A stretch of 57,206 nucleotides of DNA. It comes from Bacillota bacterium (GTDB lineage: Bacteria; Bacillota; Clostridia; Acetivibrionales; DSM-1351). A program made the position numbers and the translations under genes. The notes under the pieces were generated by a model. It did not search any database, was not told where the DNA came from, and saw only the letters and a program-made list of their open reading frames with translations. Location of the stretch: assembly GCA_023398105.1 (NCBI GenBank), contig JAEWST010000185.1, forward strand, positions 1 to 57,206. The letters run 5' to 3'. The stretch's first letter is position 1. The number at the start of each line of letters is the position of its first letter. Positions 35,910 through 45,514 of this stretch are shown piece after piece.

Positions 35910-37205
35910 TCATTTATCATAATATTGTCTTGCCACCTCTTCCATAGCCTCAGCAGCAACCTTAGGATCCTCTCCGCCGAATATCTGTCTAGTTAGCGAC
36001 AAATGTGCATCTGACAACTTTAGAGGGAGATATTGATCATACCAAAACTGAACATTTGGCGACTGGTTTATGTAATCTAATATTTTATTGGTCAGAGGAT
36101 CTGTTATTTTAAGATTTTTAACAGGGGGTATCTTCCCAGCAGATATTCTTTTCTCCACAGCCGTATCATCAATTAAATATTTTATTAGTTGAAAAGCTTC
36201 ATCTCTATACTTGCAAGAGCTTGCTATTGCATAATAGTTATCCCCTAATGTACCAATTGTATTTTTTGAGTTACCCTTACCACCTTCAATAGATGGGAAT
36301 GGAAATACACCAACCCTGTCCAAAAACTCTGGGTTTTCGTACTTTAATATACTTAAAAACCAGCTTCCTGCTAACATCATGCCAGCAGAGCCGTTATACA
36401 TTAATTCACGTGCATCACCTGCATCTTCATCCATCCAATTAAATCCTTCTGGAAACGCTTCCATATCAACTAATTGTTGTACCCTTTCACCCGCTCTAAC
36501 AAAAACTTTGTCGCTGAAGGAGCCTCCATTCTTCCTGTTTGCCGCATTATCAAAAACTGATGGGCCGCCCATTCTATCTACAAAGTACATATAGAACATT
36601 GAGCCTGTCCAAGCTGTTCTATTAGCTAATGCAAATGGGATAAATCCATTTTCCTTTAGCTTTGCAATAACATCTATAAGTTGCTCATATGTATCTGGCG
36701 GAGTAAGATTCAACATGTTAAATATATTTTTATTATAGAAAATTAGTGCAATGGACATATTTTCAACAGGTACTGCCCAAATACCCTTTTCATCTGTAAC
36801 CATTTTCAAGGCTTTTTCATTAAATCTTGCACTATAATTGTCTTGCAGCATATATTTTTCTATATTAACAATTTCACCAATACTAATATATTCATTTAAT
36901 GTACCCCCTGACCACGTAGGAAAAACATCTGGCATTTGGTTAGTAGCTACACATACCGACAGTTTATTTTTATAAAGGTCGTTAGGTATTATTTCCTGAA
37001 CAACTTGATAATCAGCATTATTTTGTTCAAATCGCATTACTGAATCAGCAATGACAAGATTAACTGCCGAATCGCCCTGAATTGTATACAAAGTTAATTG
37101 CTTTTTTTGACGCTTTTGAACATCCATGCTTTGCCCGTCAAAAAAACAACCAGTACAAGCTATCAATAGCAATAATGTCAAAAGGGATTTAAGTGCTTTT
37201 TTCAT
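35910..37205 (-). CDS. carbohydrate solute-binding lipoprotein, likely sensor partner of YesMN
   Basis: 431 residues from ATG 37205 (GGCGTGGAGGTTTGC in front). Lipobox ACTGC. Extracellular solute-binding family 1. It is a paralogue of the 39618-40952 product, sharing blocks such as WAVPVEN, IPFALANRTAWTGSMFY, AGKIPPVK and FWYDQYLPL. It stands between the permeases and yesM, separated from the permeases by a strong hairpin, so it probably serves sensing rather than bulk transport. Clostridial three-component systems of binding protein, YesM and YesN are known. Confidence 0.85.
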   Translation of the reverse strand: MKKALKSLLTLLLLIACTGCFFDGQSMDVQKRQKKQLTLYTIQGDSAVNLVIADSVMRFEQNNADYQVVQEIIPNDLYKNKLSVCVATNQMPDVFPTWSGGTLNEYISIGEIVNIEKYMLQDNYSARFNEKALKMVTDEKGIWAVPVENMSIALIFYNKNIFNMLNLTPPDTYEQLIDVIAKLKENGFIPFALANRTAWTGSMFYMYFVDRMGGPSVFDNAANRKNGGSFSDKVFVRAGERVQQLVDMEAFPEGFNWMDEDAGDARELMYNGSAGMMLAGSWFLSILKYENPEFLDRVGVFPFPSIEGGKGNSKNTIGTLGDNYYAIASSCKYRDEAFQLIKYLIDDTAVEKRISAGKIPPVKNLKITDPLTNKILDYINQSPNVQFWYDQYLPLKLSDAHLSLTRQIFGGEDPKVAAEAMEEVARQYYDK

Positions 37206-37240
37206 GCAAACCTCCACGCCATATATTCAGATTCACAAAA

Positions 37241-37285
37241 GAGTTCTAACACTAGGTAGCCTTACCTGCCTAAGTTATAGAACTC
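37241..37285 (-). terminator. attenuator-like hairpin between permease and second binding-protein gene
   Basis: GAGTTCTATAACTTAGG and CCTAGTGTTAGAACTC form a stem of about 15 bp with one bulge, followed by TTTTGTG. The short T-run suggests partial termination, separating transporter expression from the sensor genes. Confidence 0.6.
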
Positions 37286-37435
37286 CTTATCCAAGTCTAA
37301 ATAACAGTTTTTACACATAAATCCAATAAAAAAACATTTAGACATAGGATAAATATATTATATATTATATACTATGTCTAATGAATTTCCAATTTTTTAA
37401 TTTTAATATACTAAATCAATTTAAACTGCAAAAAA

Positions 37436-38266
37436 TTAGCCCTTTACAGCTCCTGCCATCATACCCTTAATTAATTTATCTTGACCTATTGCAAATGCAA
37501 TAATCATTGGTATAGCACTGAAAGTTAATACAGCCATTATCAAAGGTATATTAGCTGTATACTGTCCTTGGTATTCCCATATAGAAAGTGGCAATGTTCT
37601 GCTTTTAGGAGACTGGGTAAGTACCAGTGCAAAGCTGAATTCATTCCACATGTTAACACTGTTATATATAGCAAGAGTAGCTAAGCCTGGCTTAGATAGC
37701 GGTAAAATTATATTGAAAAAGGTTCTGAACTTACCACAGCCGTCAATTTCTGCTGATTCCTCAAGTTCTTTAGGAATATCCGCCATAAAGCTGGTAAGTA
37801 TAAAAACAGAAATAGGAAGGTTAAATGCTGTATAAGGTCCAATCAATCCAAATATACTGTCATAAAGACCTATTTTCTGTGTCAACTGAAATAATGGTAA
37901 TAATGTTACATGTATAGGTACTGCCATTGCTGCTACTACAACAGCAAATAATGGTTTGTTTAACATAAATTTAAATCTGGAAAAAGGATAAGATGCAAAT
38001 GAAGCTGTAATTAAAATTAGTACAAGCGAAATTGCAACTACTGTTAAGCTATTAAAAAGGTAGTTAGGGAAATTACTCTCTATAACCTCTTTTAAGTTAT
38101 CCAAATATAATCCCTTTGGCATTGAAAACACACCAGAAGTAAACAACTCAAACTGTTCCTTAAAGGCTGATGCAACCATAAAGTAAAATGGTGCTCCTGT
38201 TACTAAAAGCCATATCAATGCAAGTATTCCTGCAATAATTTTTCCAATAGATATTTTCTTCTTCAT
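37436..38266 (-). CDS. carbohydrate ABC transporter permease (MalG type)
   Basis: 276 residues, six membrane helices. The EAA loop is EESAEIDGCGKFRTFFNIILPLSKPGLATL. Ends with GMMAGAVKG, the typical CUT1 C-terminus. AGAGGAGGCTTAATGAG supports the ATG four bases past the preceding gene. Confidence 0.92.
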   Translation of the reverse strand: MKKKISIGKIIAGILALIWLLVTGAPFYFMVASAFKEQFELFTSGVFSMPKGLYLDNLKEVIESNFPNYLFNSLTVVAISLVLILITASFASYPFSRFKFMLNKPLFAVVVAAMAVPIHVTLLPLFQLTQKIGLYDSIFGLIGPYTAFNLPISVFILTSFMADIPKELEESAEIDGCGKFRTFFNIILPLSKPGLATLAIYNSVNMWNEFSFALVLTQSPKSRTLPLSIWEYQGQYTANIPLIMAVLTFSAIPMIIAFAIGQDKLIKGMMAGAVKG

Positions 38267-38270
38267 CTCA

Positions 38271-39173
38271 TTAAGCCTCCTCTTTCCCGTTTATAGCCTT
38301 AAGAGTCAATAATGCGATTGTTGTAATAACAATAAACATAGCTGCTGCTACAGTTGATCCATACCCCATTTTCATTGTCTGAAAAGCATTTTTATACATG
38401 TAAGTAGCCATCAATTCTGTGGCACCATTTGGTCCCCCTTGGGTCATAACATAAATCAAATCAAAATATTTTAATGAGCCAACCAGAGATAATACAGCTG
38501 CACTTTTTATTGTTCCTTTCATGCAAGGAAGTGCAATTCTCCAAAAATATTGACCACGAGTTGCTCCATCAATAATAGCGGCTTCATATAATTCAAGAGG
38601 TATTGAGCTTAATCCTGCTAAAAAGTATACCATATAAAACGGTATAAACTGCCAACATATAACAGCAATTACTGCATAAATGGCATATGTAGTATTGCCA
38701 AGGAGGTCAACCATGCCTTCGCCACCAAACAAAGTGTCAATAGCACTGATAATTCCAAACTGAGGATCATAAGCATATCTGAATAAGAATCCAACAGCAA
38801 CTGATGACATAAGCATTGGCAAGAAATAAACCATTTTTAGGAAGTTTAGCTTCTTTCCTCCTACATCTAGAAAAAATGCAATTGCCATAGCTATTGGCAA
38901 CTGTATTATTATTGAAAGAATAACAATAATAAAGTTGTTTAATAATGCTTTATAAAAAATACTATCAGATAGTAGAACTTTCCAATTTTCTATACCAATA
39001 AAGTCTTTATTAGAGCTGATACCATTCCATTGATGAAGGCTTAACCAAAATGAATCAACTATGGGATAAATAATAAAAACTGTAATAAAGAAGAATACTG
39101 GAATGAGAAACACGGTGGCTACAATAGCAGTACTTCTTTTTTTATTATATGTCAATGAGCGTGTAGCGTTCAT
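38271..39173 (-). CDS. carbohydrate ABC transporter permease (MalF type)
   Basis: 300 residues, six helices, EAA loop LYEAAIIDGATRGQYFWRIALPCMKGT. CUT1 family. No ATPase gene is in the window, so a shared MsmX-like ATPase encoded elsewhere is expected. Confidence 0.92.
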   Translation of the reverse strand: MNATRSLTYNKKRSTAIVATVFLIPVFFFITVFIIYPIVDSFWLSLHQWNGISSNKDFIGIENWKVLLSDSIFYKALLNNFIIVILSIIIQLPIAMAIAFFLDVGGKKLNFLKMVYFLPMLMSSVAVGFLFRYAYDPQFGIISAIDTLFGGEGMVDLLGNTTYAIYAVIAVICWQFIPFYMVYFLAGLSSIPLELYEAAIIDGATRGQYFWRIALPCMKGTIKSAAVLSLVGSLKYFDLIYVMTQGGPNGATELMATYMYKNAFQTMKMGYGSTVAAAMFIVITTIALLTLKAINGKEEA

Positions 39174-39378
39174 TTTATTTTCCCTTCCTATATCATAAAT
39201 TTATAAAAATTCTAATTATCAGTTGTAATTCATACTAGCAATATCATATTACAAAATATGATATACACGTAATAAATATAGACTTTTAATCTAAGATTCT
39301 ATTATCCAAATGCTCAAATAAATTTATTATTCAGATAGCTTGGCTGAACTTAAATTTTAATAAGACATAGGATAAAAT

Positions 39379-39423
39379 AATTGATTGGGTACTTATGATG
39401 CGCGCATAAGCACCCAACCAATT
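39379..39423 (-). other. intercistronic stem-loop between binding protein and permeases
   Basis: AATTGATTGGGT-CTTATG and CATAAG-ACCCAACCAATT pair over about 17 positions. There is no T-run on the minus strand (ATTATTTTA), so it is more likely an mRNA-stabilising or partial-termination structure downstream of the abundant binding-protein message. The 444-base gap 39174-39617 also holds the interrupted frame 39442-39582. Confidence 0.6.
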
Positions 39424-39441
39424 ATATGGAGGTAATCATTT

Positions 39442-39582
39442 CTATTTAACTAAGTCAATTACCATAACAAACTTCCTGTTTTGCCCTTTTAAGAGATTTA
39501 AGTCAGAAACTTCTACAATCTTGAAAAGCTCCAACCCCCTGAAACCATCCCTAGCTACATAATCTTCTAATCACTTGGACAT
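39442..39582 (-). pseudogene. 46-codon frame interrupted by one TGA, between binding protein and stem-loop
   Basis: From ATG 39582: three codons (MSK), TGA, then LEDYVARDGFRGLELFK and IVEVSDLNLL, and after that KGQNRKFVMVIDLVK before TAG. The residue pattern after the TGA looks like a real small domain, but no ribosome site and no start follow the TGA. Decayed small gene, or less likely a recoded one. Confidence 0.4.
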
Positions 39583-39617
39583 ATAGTTTCAGCTATAATT
39601 GACTTTATGATTGTTTC

Positions 39618-40952
39618 CTACTTTGCTGCAAGTGCTTCCATTTCTTTATTTACCTGTTCAGGTGTCTTTTCTAAACCAAATAATGCTTGTGAAGTATCTT
39701 TATGAAGCTGAGATAATTCAGCTGATAGATACTGGTCATACCACAATTGAACTGTAGGAGCCTTTTGTACTGCATTTAAAACTTCCTGTAAACGTGGGTC
39801 GCTAACAGTTACACCCTTTATAGGTGGTATTCTTCCAGCTTCAATACGCTTAGCAGCAGCAGTCTCATCTATCATATAAGTGATAGCTTTAAATGCTGCA
39901 GCTGGATCCTTAGAATTTGCTGCAACTGAGTAGAAGTTATCACCAACAGTACCTAGGCATGCATTTGGATCTCCTTTACCGCCGTCAGCAGCTGGGAATG
40001 CAAATGAACCAACCTTCTCTAAGAATTCTTTGTTTTCACCACCAACTGTTGAAAGGAACCATGAACCCATAAGTGTCATAGCAGCTTTTCCTGTGTATAG
40101 AAGTGTACGTGATTGTCCTGAATCTTCATCTGTTCCATTGAAGCCCTTATTGAAGTAATCTTTCTTTACCCATTCCTGCAACTTTGTTCCAGCCTGTGTA
40201 AATGCCTCATTTTCAAATGAACCACCAGAACGGTTAGCAGCATTAGTGAATGCACTTGCTCCACCATAACGGTCAACAAGATAGCAATACCACATTGAAC
40301 CTGTCCACTGCGTCTTATTTGCCAGTGAGAAAGGAATAATGCCGTTTGATTTTAATGTATCAGCAACCTTTTCAAGTTCTGAAATTGTCTTTGGAACTTG
40401 AAGGTTATATTTTGCAAAAAGCTCTTTGTTGTAGAACATCATAGCTACTGAAGTATTCTCAACTGGTACAGCCCATAATTTATCTTTATAAGTAACCTGA
40501 CTGATAGCAGCATCCATAAAACGACCCTTATAGTCATTTTCATTCATATAAGTTGTTAAATCAACTATTTTTTCAGCTTCAACATATGCATTCATTGGTC
40601 CGCCAGTCCAGTGAGGGAATATATCAGGTGCTGAATTTGAGCCCATCGCTATTTGTAACTTAGTTTTGAAAGCATCATTCTGCATTGGAGTTACTACAAC
40701 TTCGTAATTTGGGTTATCAGCTGAGAAACGTTTCATACTGTCCTCAATGATACCTGGCATAGGATCTGTAGTCTGAATATGCCATAAATTCAAAGTAACC
40801 TTCTCGCCTGATGCTGCTGGTGTTGTAGATTGTGCTGATGTCTCTGGTGCAGTAGTTGGTTCAGCTGCTTTTTCACCACCACAACCTGCAATTGAAATTG
40901 CCATTGCAGCTGCTAAAGCTGCAGCAAGTGATTTTCTAATAACCTTATTCAT
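39618..40952 (-). CDS. carbohydrate ABC transporter solute-binding lipoprotein
   Basis: 444 residues. Lipobox SIAGC, followed by an Ala/Thr/Pro linker (AEPTTAPETSAQSTTPA) and the family 1 fold: LNLWHIQ, PDIFPHWTGG, LWAVPVENTS, GIIPFSLANKTQWTG and AGRIPPIKG. It captures an oligosaccharide for the MalF/MalG-like permeases. AAAGGAGGCAGGAAA precedes the ATG. First gene of the importer transcript. Confidence 0.92.
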   Translation of the reverse strand: MNKVIRKSLAAALAAAMAISIAGCGGEKAAEPTTAPETSAQSTTPAASGEKVTLNLWHIQTTDPMPGIIEDSMKRFSADNPNYEVVVTPMQNDAFKTKLQIAMGSNSAPDIFPHWTGGPMNAYVEAEKIVDLTTYMNENDYKGRFMDAAISQVTYKDKLWAVPVENTSVAMMFYNKELFAKYNLQVPKTISELEKVADTLKSNGIIPFSLANKTQWTGSMWYCYLVDRYGGASAFTNAANRSGGSFENEAFTQAGTKLQEWVKKDYFNKGFNGTDEDSGQSRTLLYTGKAAMTLMGSWFLSTVGGENKEFLEKVGSFAFPAADGGKGDPNACLGTVGDNFYSVAANSKDPAAAFKAITYMIDETAAAKRIEAGRIPPIKGVTVSDPRLQEVLNAVQKAPTVQLWYDQYLSAELSQLHKDTSQALFGLEKTPEQVNKEMEALAAK

Positions 40953-41028
40953 TTTCCTGCCTCCTTTTATATTTGTGTTTAGAATAACATAAGTTTTTTT
41001 TTATTTACATTTACAAAAGTTACTATTC

Positions 41029-41057
41029 CATATAATTTTGTTACATTTTATTGACAA
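41029..41057 (-). promoter_or_regulatory. candidate sigma-A promoter of the sugar importer
   Basis: Minus strand TTGTCA, 17 bases, TATATG, about 75 bases upstream of the binding-protein start. The rest of the 501-base gap 40953-41453 is AT-rich and shows no gene; it ends in the nspC terminator. Confidence 0.4.
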
Positions 41058-41382
41058 ATTAGTTACAAAAATATATAAATCATTCAAACTTAAAATGTAT
41101 AATCAAGTTTATTGTGAGCCTCAATGCAAATACTAAAAAGCTCTGTAAGTGTAATCAAATACAATTAATAGCTACATGTAAAGTACTTAACAATAAAGCA
41201 ATAAATCAATATATTGGTTCTTATATCTTAATTGCGAAATAGTATTATATATTGTAATTACATAGGAAGTATACCAATTATGTATTAATTTTATGCAAAT
41301 ATTTATTAACATCATATGGTAATAATAATAAATATACTTTGCCAAATCCATTAACTACAATCAAAATTAACAATTTCTTAAA

Positions 41383-41421
41383 AAAACACACCTGAACTAG
41401 TAAGTATTTCAGGTGTGTTTT
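41383..41421 (-). terminator. terminator of the nspC transcript
   Basis: AAAACACACCTGAA and TTCAGGTGTGTTTT, a 14-bp perfect stem, followed on the minus strand by TTTTTTTAAG. 33 bases after the nspC stop. Confidence 0.85.
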
Positions 41422-41453
41422 GGGTCATAAAACTACATTGACAAAAACATAAT

Positions 41454-42590
41454 TTACAATCTTGACTTAAAATCCTCATATCCAAATTTTTTGACAATAC
41501 TTATACCGTTTTCTTCATTATATAATGCAATTGCTGGTAAATTAATACCATTAAAAGTATTATTCTTTACCATTGTATAATGAGCCATATCACAGAAAAC
41601 CAGCTTATCGCCTGGATTAAGAGTTTGCTTAAAGGAATAGTCTCCTATAACATCTCCTGCTAGACAGGTATGGCTTCCCAGTCTATAAGTATACTCATTT
41701 TCACCCGGCATGCCTGCAGCTATTATATTAGGTCTGTAAGGCATCTCTAATACATCCGGCATATGACAAGCTGCTGATGCATCAAGGATAGCAATGTTCA
41801 TCCCATTCTCAACTATATCCAAAACCTTTGCTACAAGATATCCAGTATTTAAGGCAATTGCCTCACCAGGCTCTAAATAAACCTTTACACCATATTTATC
41901 CTGAAAATATGAAATTGAACGCACTAAAGCTTCAATGTCATAATCAGCTCTTGTTATATGATGTCCGCCTCCAAAATTCAGCCATTTCATGTTTTTAATG
42001 TACTTGCCAAACTTCTCATCAACAACCTTTATTGTTCTTTCAAGAGTATCTGAATTCTGTTCGCACATTGTGTGAAAATGAAGCCCATCAATGCCTTCAA
42101 GTTTGTCTTCCTGAAAATTTGAAAGGGTTACACCGAGCCTTGATGAATTATAGCAGGGATCATACATGTGAGTCTCTATCTCAGAATACTCAGGGTTTAT
42201 ACGTATACCGCACTCTATTTTTTTAGACGTAAGCTTTTTAACTTTTGCCTTGTACTTTTCCCATTCATTAAAGGAATTAAACACTATATGATCGCTATAT
42301 TTGAGGATTTCATCAAATTCCTCCTCTATATATGCAGGTGCATATATATGAACCTCTTTGCCCATTTCTTCATATCCTAGTCTAGCCTCAAATAAAGAGC
42401 TTGAGGTTACCCCCTTAAGATATTGTCCTATTAATGGATAGACACTGTACATTGAAAATCCTTTCTGTGCAAGAAGAATGCTACATCCTGTCCTATCCTG
42501 TACAGATTTCAATATTTCAAGGTTTTTTATCAGAAGTCTTTCATCAACAATATAACATGGTGTAGGCAAGCTACTAAAATCTATATTCAA
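41454..42590 (-). CDS. nspC: carboxynorspermidine/carboxyspermidine decarboxylase
   Basis: 378 residues from TTG 42590, chosen because TGGGAGGTTAAT lies directly in front. Fold III PLP enzyme: LLAQKGFSMYSVYPLI carries the PLP lysine, GLHFHTMCEQ and LNFGGGHHITR are substrate-site motifs, and YLEPGEA and CLAGDVIGDY close the second active-site half. It decarboxylates carboxyspermidine to spermidine. Adjacent to its partner dehydrogenase. Confidence 0.9.
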   Translation of the reverse strand: MNIDFSSLPTPCYIVDERLLIKNLEILKSVQDRTGCSILLAQKGFSMYSVYPLIGQYLKGVTSSSLFEARLGYEEMGKEVHIYAPAYIEEEFDEILKYSDHIVFNSFNEWEKYKAKVKKLTSKKIECGIRINPEYSEIETHMYDPCYNSSRLGVTLSNFQEDKLEGIDGLHFHTMCEQNSDTLERTIKVVDEKFGKYIKNMKWLNFGGGHHITRADYDIEALVRSISYFQDKYGVKVYLEPGEAIALNTGYLVAKVLDIVENGMNIAILDASAACHMPDVLEMPYRPNIIAAGMPGENEYTYRLGSHTCLAGDVIGDYSFKQTLNPGDKLVFCDMAHYTMVKNNTFNGINLPAIALYNEENGISIVKKFGYEDFKSRL

Positions 42591-42717
42591 TATTAACCTC
42601 CCAGCCGACCTCGGCACAAAATATTGGATTTTCCTTGCACCACCTTATTTATGGTTTATTACCAAAATAATTGCATGGATTTGTATTTTTATCTATTTAC
42701 CAATTTCTAAATTGTAT

Positions 42718-43917
42718 TTAGTCGAGAAGTTCAGGCGAGAAGCTTTCTTTCCAAGGTAGTCCGCATTTATTTAAAGCTTCCATAAATGGATCTGGATCAA
42801 ATTCCTCTATATTATGAACACCAGGTTTACTCCAAATACCTTTTAATATCATCATTGCACCAATCATCGCTGGAACGCCTGTTGTATAGGATATAGCCTG
42901 TGAACCAACTTCCTTGTAACACTCCTCATGATCACATACATTGTAAACATAATAAGTTTTTGGCTTTCCATCCTTTATACCCTGTATAATACATCCTATA
43001 TTTGTTTTTCCCTTTGTTCTAGGTCCAAGAGATGCTGGGTCAGGTAGTACCGCCTTTAAGAATTGAAGTGGTATTATTTGTTGACCTTCAAACTCAATAG
43101 GTTCAATTGAAGTCATACCAACATTTTCAAGCACTCTTAAATGAGTAATATACCTCTCTGAAAAAGTCATCCAAAATCTAATTCTCTTAATTCCTTTTAT
43201 ATTGAGAGCTAAAGATTCTATTTCCTCATGATGCAAAAGATAGATGTCTTTTGGACCTATTTCAGGTAAATCATATACTTTTTTTAACTCTAAGGGTTCT
43301 GTTTCTACCCATTTCCCATTTTCCCAATAGCTACCCTTTGCAGTTATTTCACGAATATTTATCTCAGGATTGAAGTTTGTCGCAAATGGGTATCCATGAT
43401 CTCCTGCATTTGCATCAACAATATCAATATAGTGAATTTCATCAAAATAGTGTTTTTGAGCATATGCACTGAAAACACTTGTAACACCAGGATCGAAACC
43501 GCTTCCTAAAAGCCCTATTATTCCTGCCTTTTCAAACTTCTCTCTATAAGCCCATTGCCATTTATATTCAAACTTAGCTACATCAGGCGGCTCATAGTTT
43601 GCAGTATCAAGATAGTGTACACCAGTTGCAAGGCAAGCATCCATTATTGTCAAATCCTGATATGGCAATGCAACATTAATAACGATATCTGGTCCAAATT
43701 TCTTAATTAATTCAATAAGCATCTCAGTATTATCTGCATCTACCTGAGCAGTCTGAATTTTGGTTTTACCACCGTCTAGCTTTGCTTTGATAGCATCACA
43801 TTTTGATAGTGTTCTGCTTGCAATACAGATTTCTTCAAACACATCAGGATTCTGACAGCATTTATGAATAACAACATTAGCAACGCCACCGGCGCCAATA
43901 ATCAAAGCTTTTCCCAT
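42718..43917 (-). CDS. carboxynorspermidine synthase (saccharopine dehydrogenase family)
   Basis: 399 residues from ATG 43917 (TAGGAGAAATTGAA). NADPH-binding GKALIIGAGGVANVV, then the saccharopine dehydrogenase fold with GSGFDPGVTSVFSAYA and a C-terminal catalytic domain. It condenses putrescine or diaminopropane with aspartate semialdehyde. With nspC and speA it forms the alternative spermidine pathway that replaces S-adenosylmethionine decarboxylase. Confidence 0.9.
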   Translation of the reverse strand: MGKALIIGAGGVANVVIHKCCQNPDVFEEICIASRTLSKCDAIKAKLDGGKTKIQTAQVDADNTEMLIELIKKFGPDIVINVALPYQDLTIMDACLATGVHYLDTANYEPPDVAKFEYKWQWAYREKFEKAGIIGLLGSGFDPGVTSVFSAYAQKHYFDEIHYIDIVDANAGDHGYPFATNFNPEINIREITAKGSYWENGKWVETEPLELKKVYDLPEIGPKDIYLLHHEEIESLALNIKGIKRIRFWMTFSERYITHLRVLENVGMTSIEPIEFEGQQIIPLQFLKAVLPDPASLGPRTKGKTNIGCIIQGIKDGKPKTYYVYNVCDHEECYKEVGSQAISYTTGVPAMIGAMMILKGIWSKPGVHNIEEFDPDPFMEALNKCGLPWKESFSPELLD

Positions 43918-44149
43918 TTCAATTTCTCCTAATCCTATAATCATATTTATGTTACTAATTTGCACTAAAGCATCAAAAATAACCCTATTTTGCGAACAAT
44001 TCTTCTTAAGTGAAGTAGAGCCTAACCACCACATCTATTAAATAAGCATAGCTATCTTTTCTTTAATGATTATACAAAAAGCCGTATCAAAAATCAACAT
44101 AGATATATTACCCTAACTCACGTTACATTTTACAAAAAATTCACTACAA

Positions 44150-44205
44150 AAAAGAAAGGCTTAGTATTATAACAGATACCTGTCAAAACTAAGTCTTCCT
44201 TTTAT
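44150..44205 (-). terminator. terminator of the stalk-domain gene
   Basis: On the minus strand, GACTTAG and CTAAGCC arms with an inner GACAG/CTGT mini-stem, followed by TTTCTTTTTT. 90 bases after the stop at 44292. The 374-base gap 43918-44291 otherwise shows nothing. Confidence 0.55.
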
Positions 44206-44291
44206 ACACATAATATTCTATTGAATTCAATTATAACATTAATTTTGCAAAACACAAACAATTTTACAAAATATTTTTAAATATTACCACC

Positions 44292-45203
44292 TTATGGGTT
44301 AATTGTAATAGCTGAACCTGTTGTGACAGGAGGAATATCTGTTGTTGGCTCTTCAATTTCTATGTCTTTTGAATCACTATCCCAATTAACTATTAAACCT
44401 AATTGCTCAACAATAAATCTCATAGGCACTACTGTTCTGCTATTTATTGATGCAGCAGGTACATCTATTGTTTTTTCAACTCCGTTTACATATATCTTAT
44501 TGCTATCTAATTGCAAAACTATTTCTATGTCACCTTTAGTTATAATAACTTTTCTTTCGGCACTAATCCACTTAACCTCTGCACCAAATGCCTCTGATAA
44601 TGCTTTTACAGGAATCAAAGTCCTTCCATCCTTTATTACAGGAGGAGTATCAAATTTGATATGCTTACCTTTTATCATTATATTTTCAACAGGTAAAACA
44701 TCAACACCCTTGTTCTTTTTCTTTATTTCCTTGCTAACACTCTCTATTTTCTCTAACTCTTCCTCAGTATATGTAGCTTTAATATTAGCTTTTATTTCAG
44801 ATTTCTTATCTTTCATCTGTTTCTTTAATGTATCCATGTCAGTTTTAATCTGCTGGATTTGTGTTTTTAATTTATTAACAAGCTCATTGTCTCCACTGGC
44901 TTCTGCTGCCTCAAGCTGTGCTTCAAGTGTATCCTTCTGTGCTTCAAATTCATCCTTTTGTTTTTCAAGCAAATCTTTCTCAGCCTCATATTGTTTTTTA
45001 AGAGCATTCTTTTTATCTTTATTTTCATCCTTTACTCTTTTTTTCTGTTCATTTTTCTTTTTATTTTTATTTTCTTTTGTAGTATCTTCTATATCAGTTT
45101 GACTTTCCATACCTCCAACGCCTTTTACAGTTCCAGTTGATATTGTTGATGATATAACAAATAACACCGCTATTGCCAAAGCTAAACTCTTAGTTTTTTT
45201 CAT
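44292..45203 (-). CDS. exported coiled-coil protein with copper amine oxidase-like stalk domain
   Basis: 303 residues from ATG 45203 (AAGGAGGTTTAGT). Signal peptide about 1-27. Residues 45-165 are highly charged coiled coil (EKQKDEFEAQKDTLEAQLEA). Residues 180-290 are two Cu_amine_oxidN1 repeats (DGRTLIPVKALSEAFGAEVKW and SRTVVPMRFIVEQLGLIVNW). This domain is a cell-wall-associated stalk in clostridia, with no oxidase activity expected. Confidence 0.85.
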   Translation of the reverse strand: MKKTKSLALAIAVLFVISSTISTGTVKGVGGMESQTDIEDTTKENKNKKKNEQKKRVKDENKDKKNALKKQYEAEKDLLEKQKDEFEAQKDTLEAQLEAAEASGDNELVNKLKTQIQQIKTDMDTLKKQMKDKKSEIKANIKATYTEEELEKIESVSKEIKKKNKGVDVLPVENIMIKGKHIKFDTPPVIKDGRTLIPVKALSEAFGAEVKWISAERKVIITKGDIEIVLQLDSNKIYVNGVEKTIDVPAASINSRTVVPMRFIVEQLGLIVNWDSDSKDIEIEEPTTDIPPVTTGSAITINP

Positions 45204-45438
45204 ACTAAACCTCCTTTTCACAATTGGTGCTCAAAATATAATGAAACTATCCTTTAGAACCTCTGCTGTAAATCAGTATCACATCCTTCTTTACAGTTCA
45301 ATCCACATTCTTTTTCAAGATATTTTTCACCTCCTGTTGTTATTAGTTTATTAGTTTATTAGTTTATGTTAACCTTAGATAGTATATCGGTCATTTTTTT
45401 CTTATTATTTACAAGACTATGGTCTCATTTTTTGACAT

Positions 45439-45482
45439 AAAAAAGCAACGTATTGTCAAAATAAGACATTACATTGCTTTTT
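45439..45482 (-). terminator. terminator of speA
   Basis: GCAATGTAATGTC and GACAATACGTTGC pair at 11 of 13 positions; TTTTTTA follows on the minus strand. The 311-base gap 45204-45514 also contains three tandem TTAGTTTAT units (about 45342-45368) and no gene. Confidence 0.75.
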
Positions 45483-45514
45483 GTATGGTTATTAATCTCT
45501 TTTAATAAAACTTT

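Noticed and set aside
39571..39573. selenocysteine reading of the TGA in the small frame
   Set aside because: No ribosome site before the frame and no obvious SECIS hairpin just after the TGA; gene decay is simpler.
44323..45102. 259-codon plus-strand open frame
   Set aside because: It is antisense to the lysine/glutamate-rich coiled-coil protein; its Ser/Phe/Leu-rich composition is what the complement of such codons gives, and it has no ribosome site.
45342..45368. three tandem TTAGTTTAT units, CRISPR-like at first sight
   Set aside because: Only nine-base units with no spacers; simple AT-rich tandem repeat.
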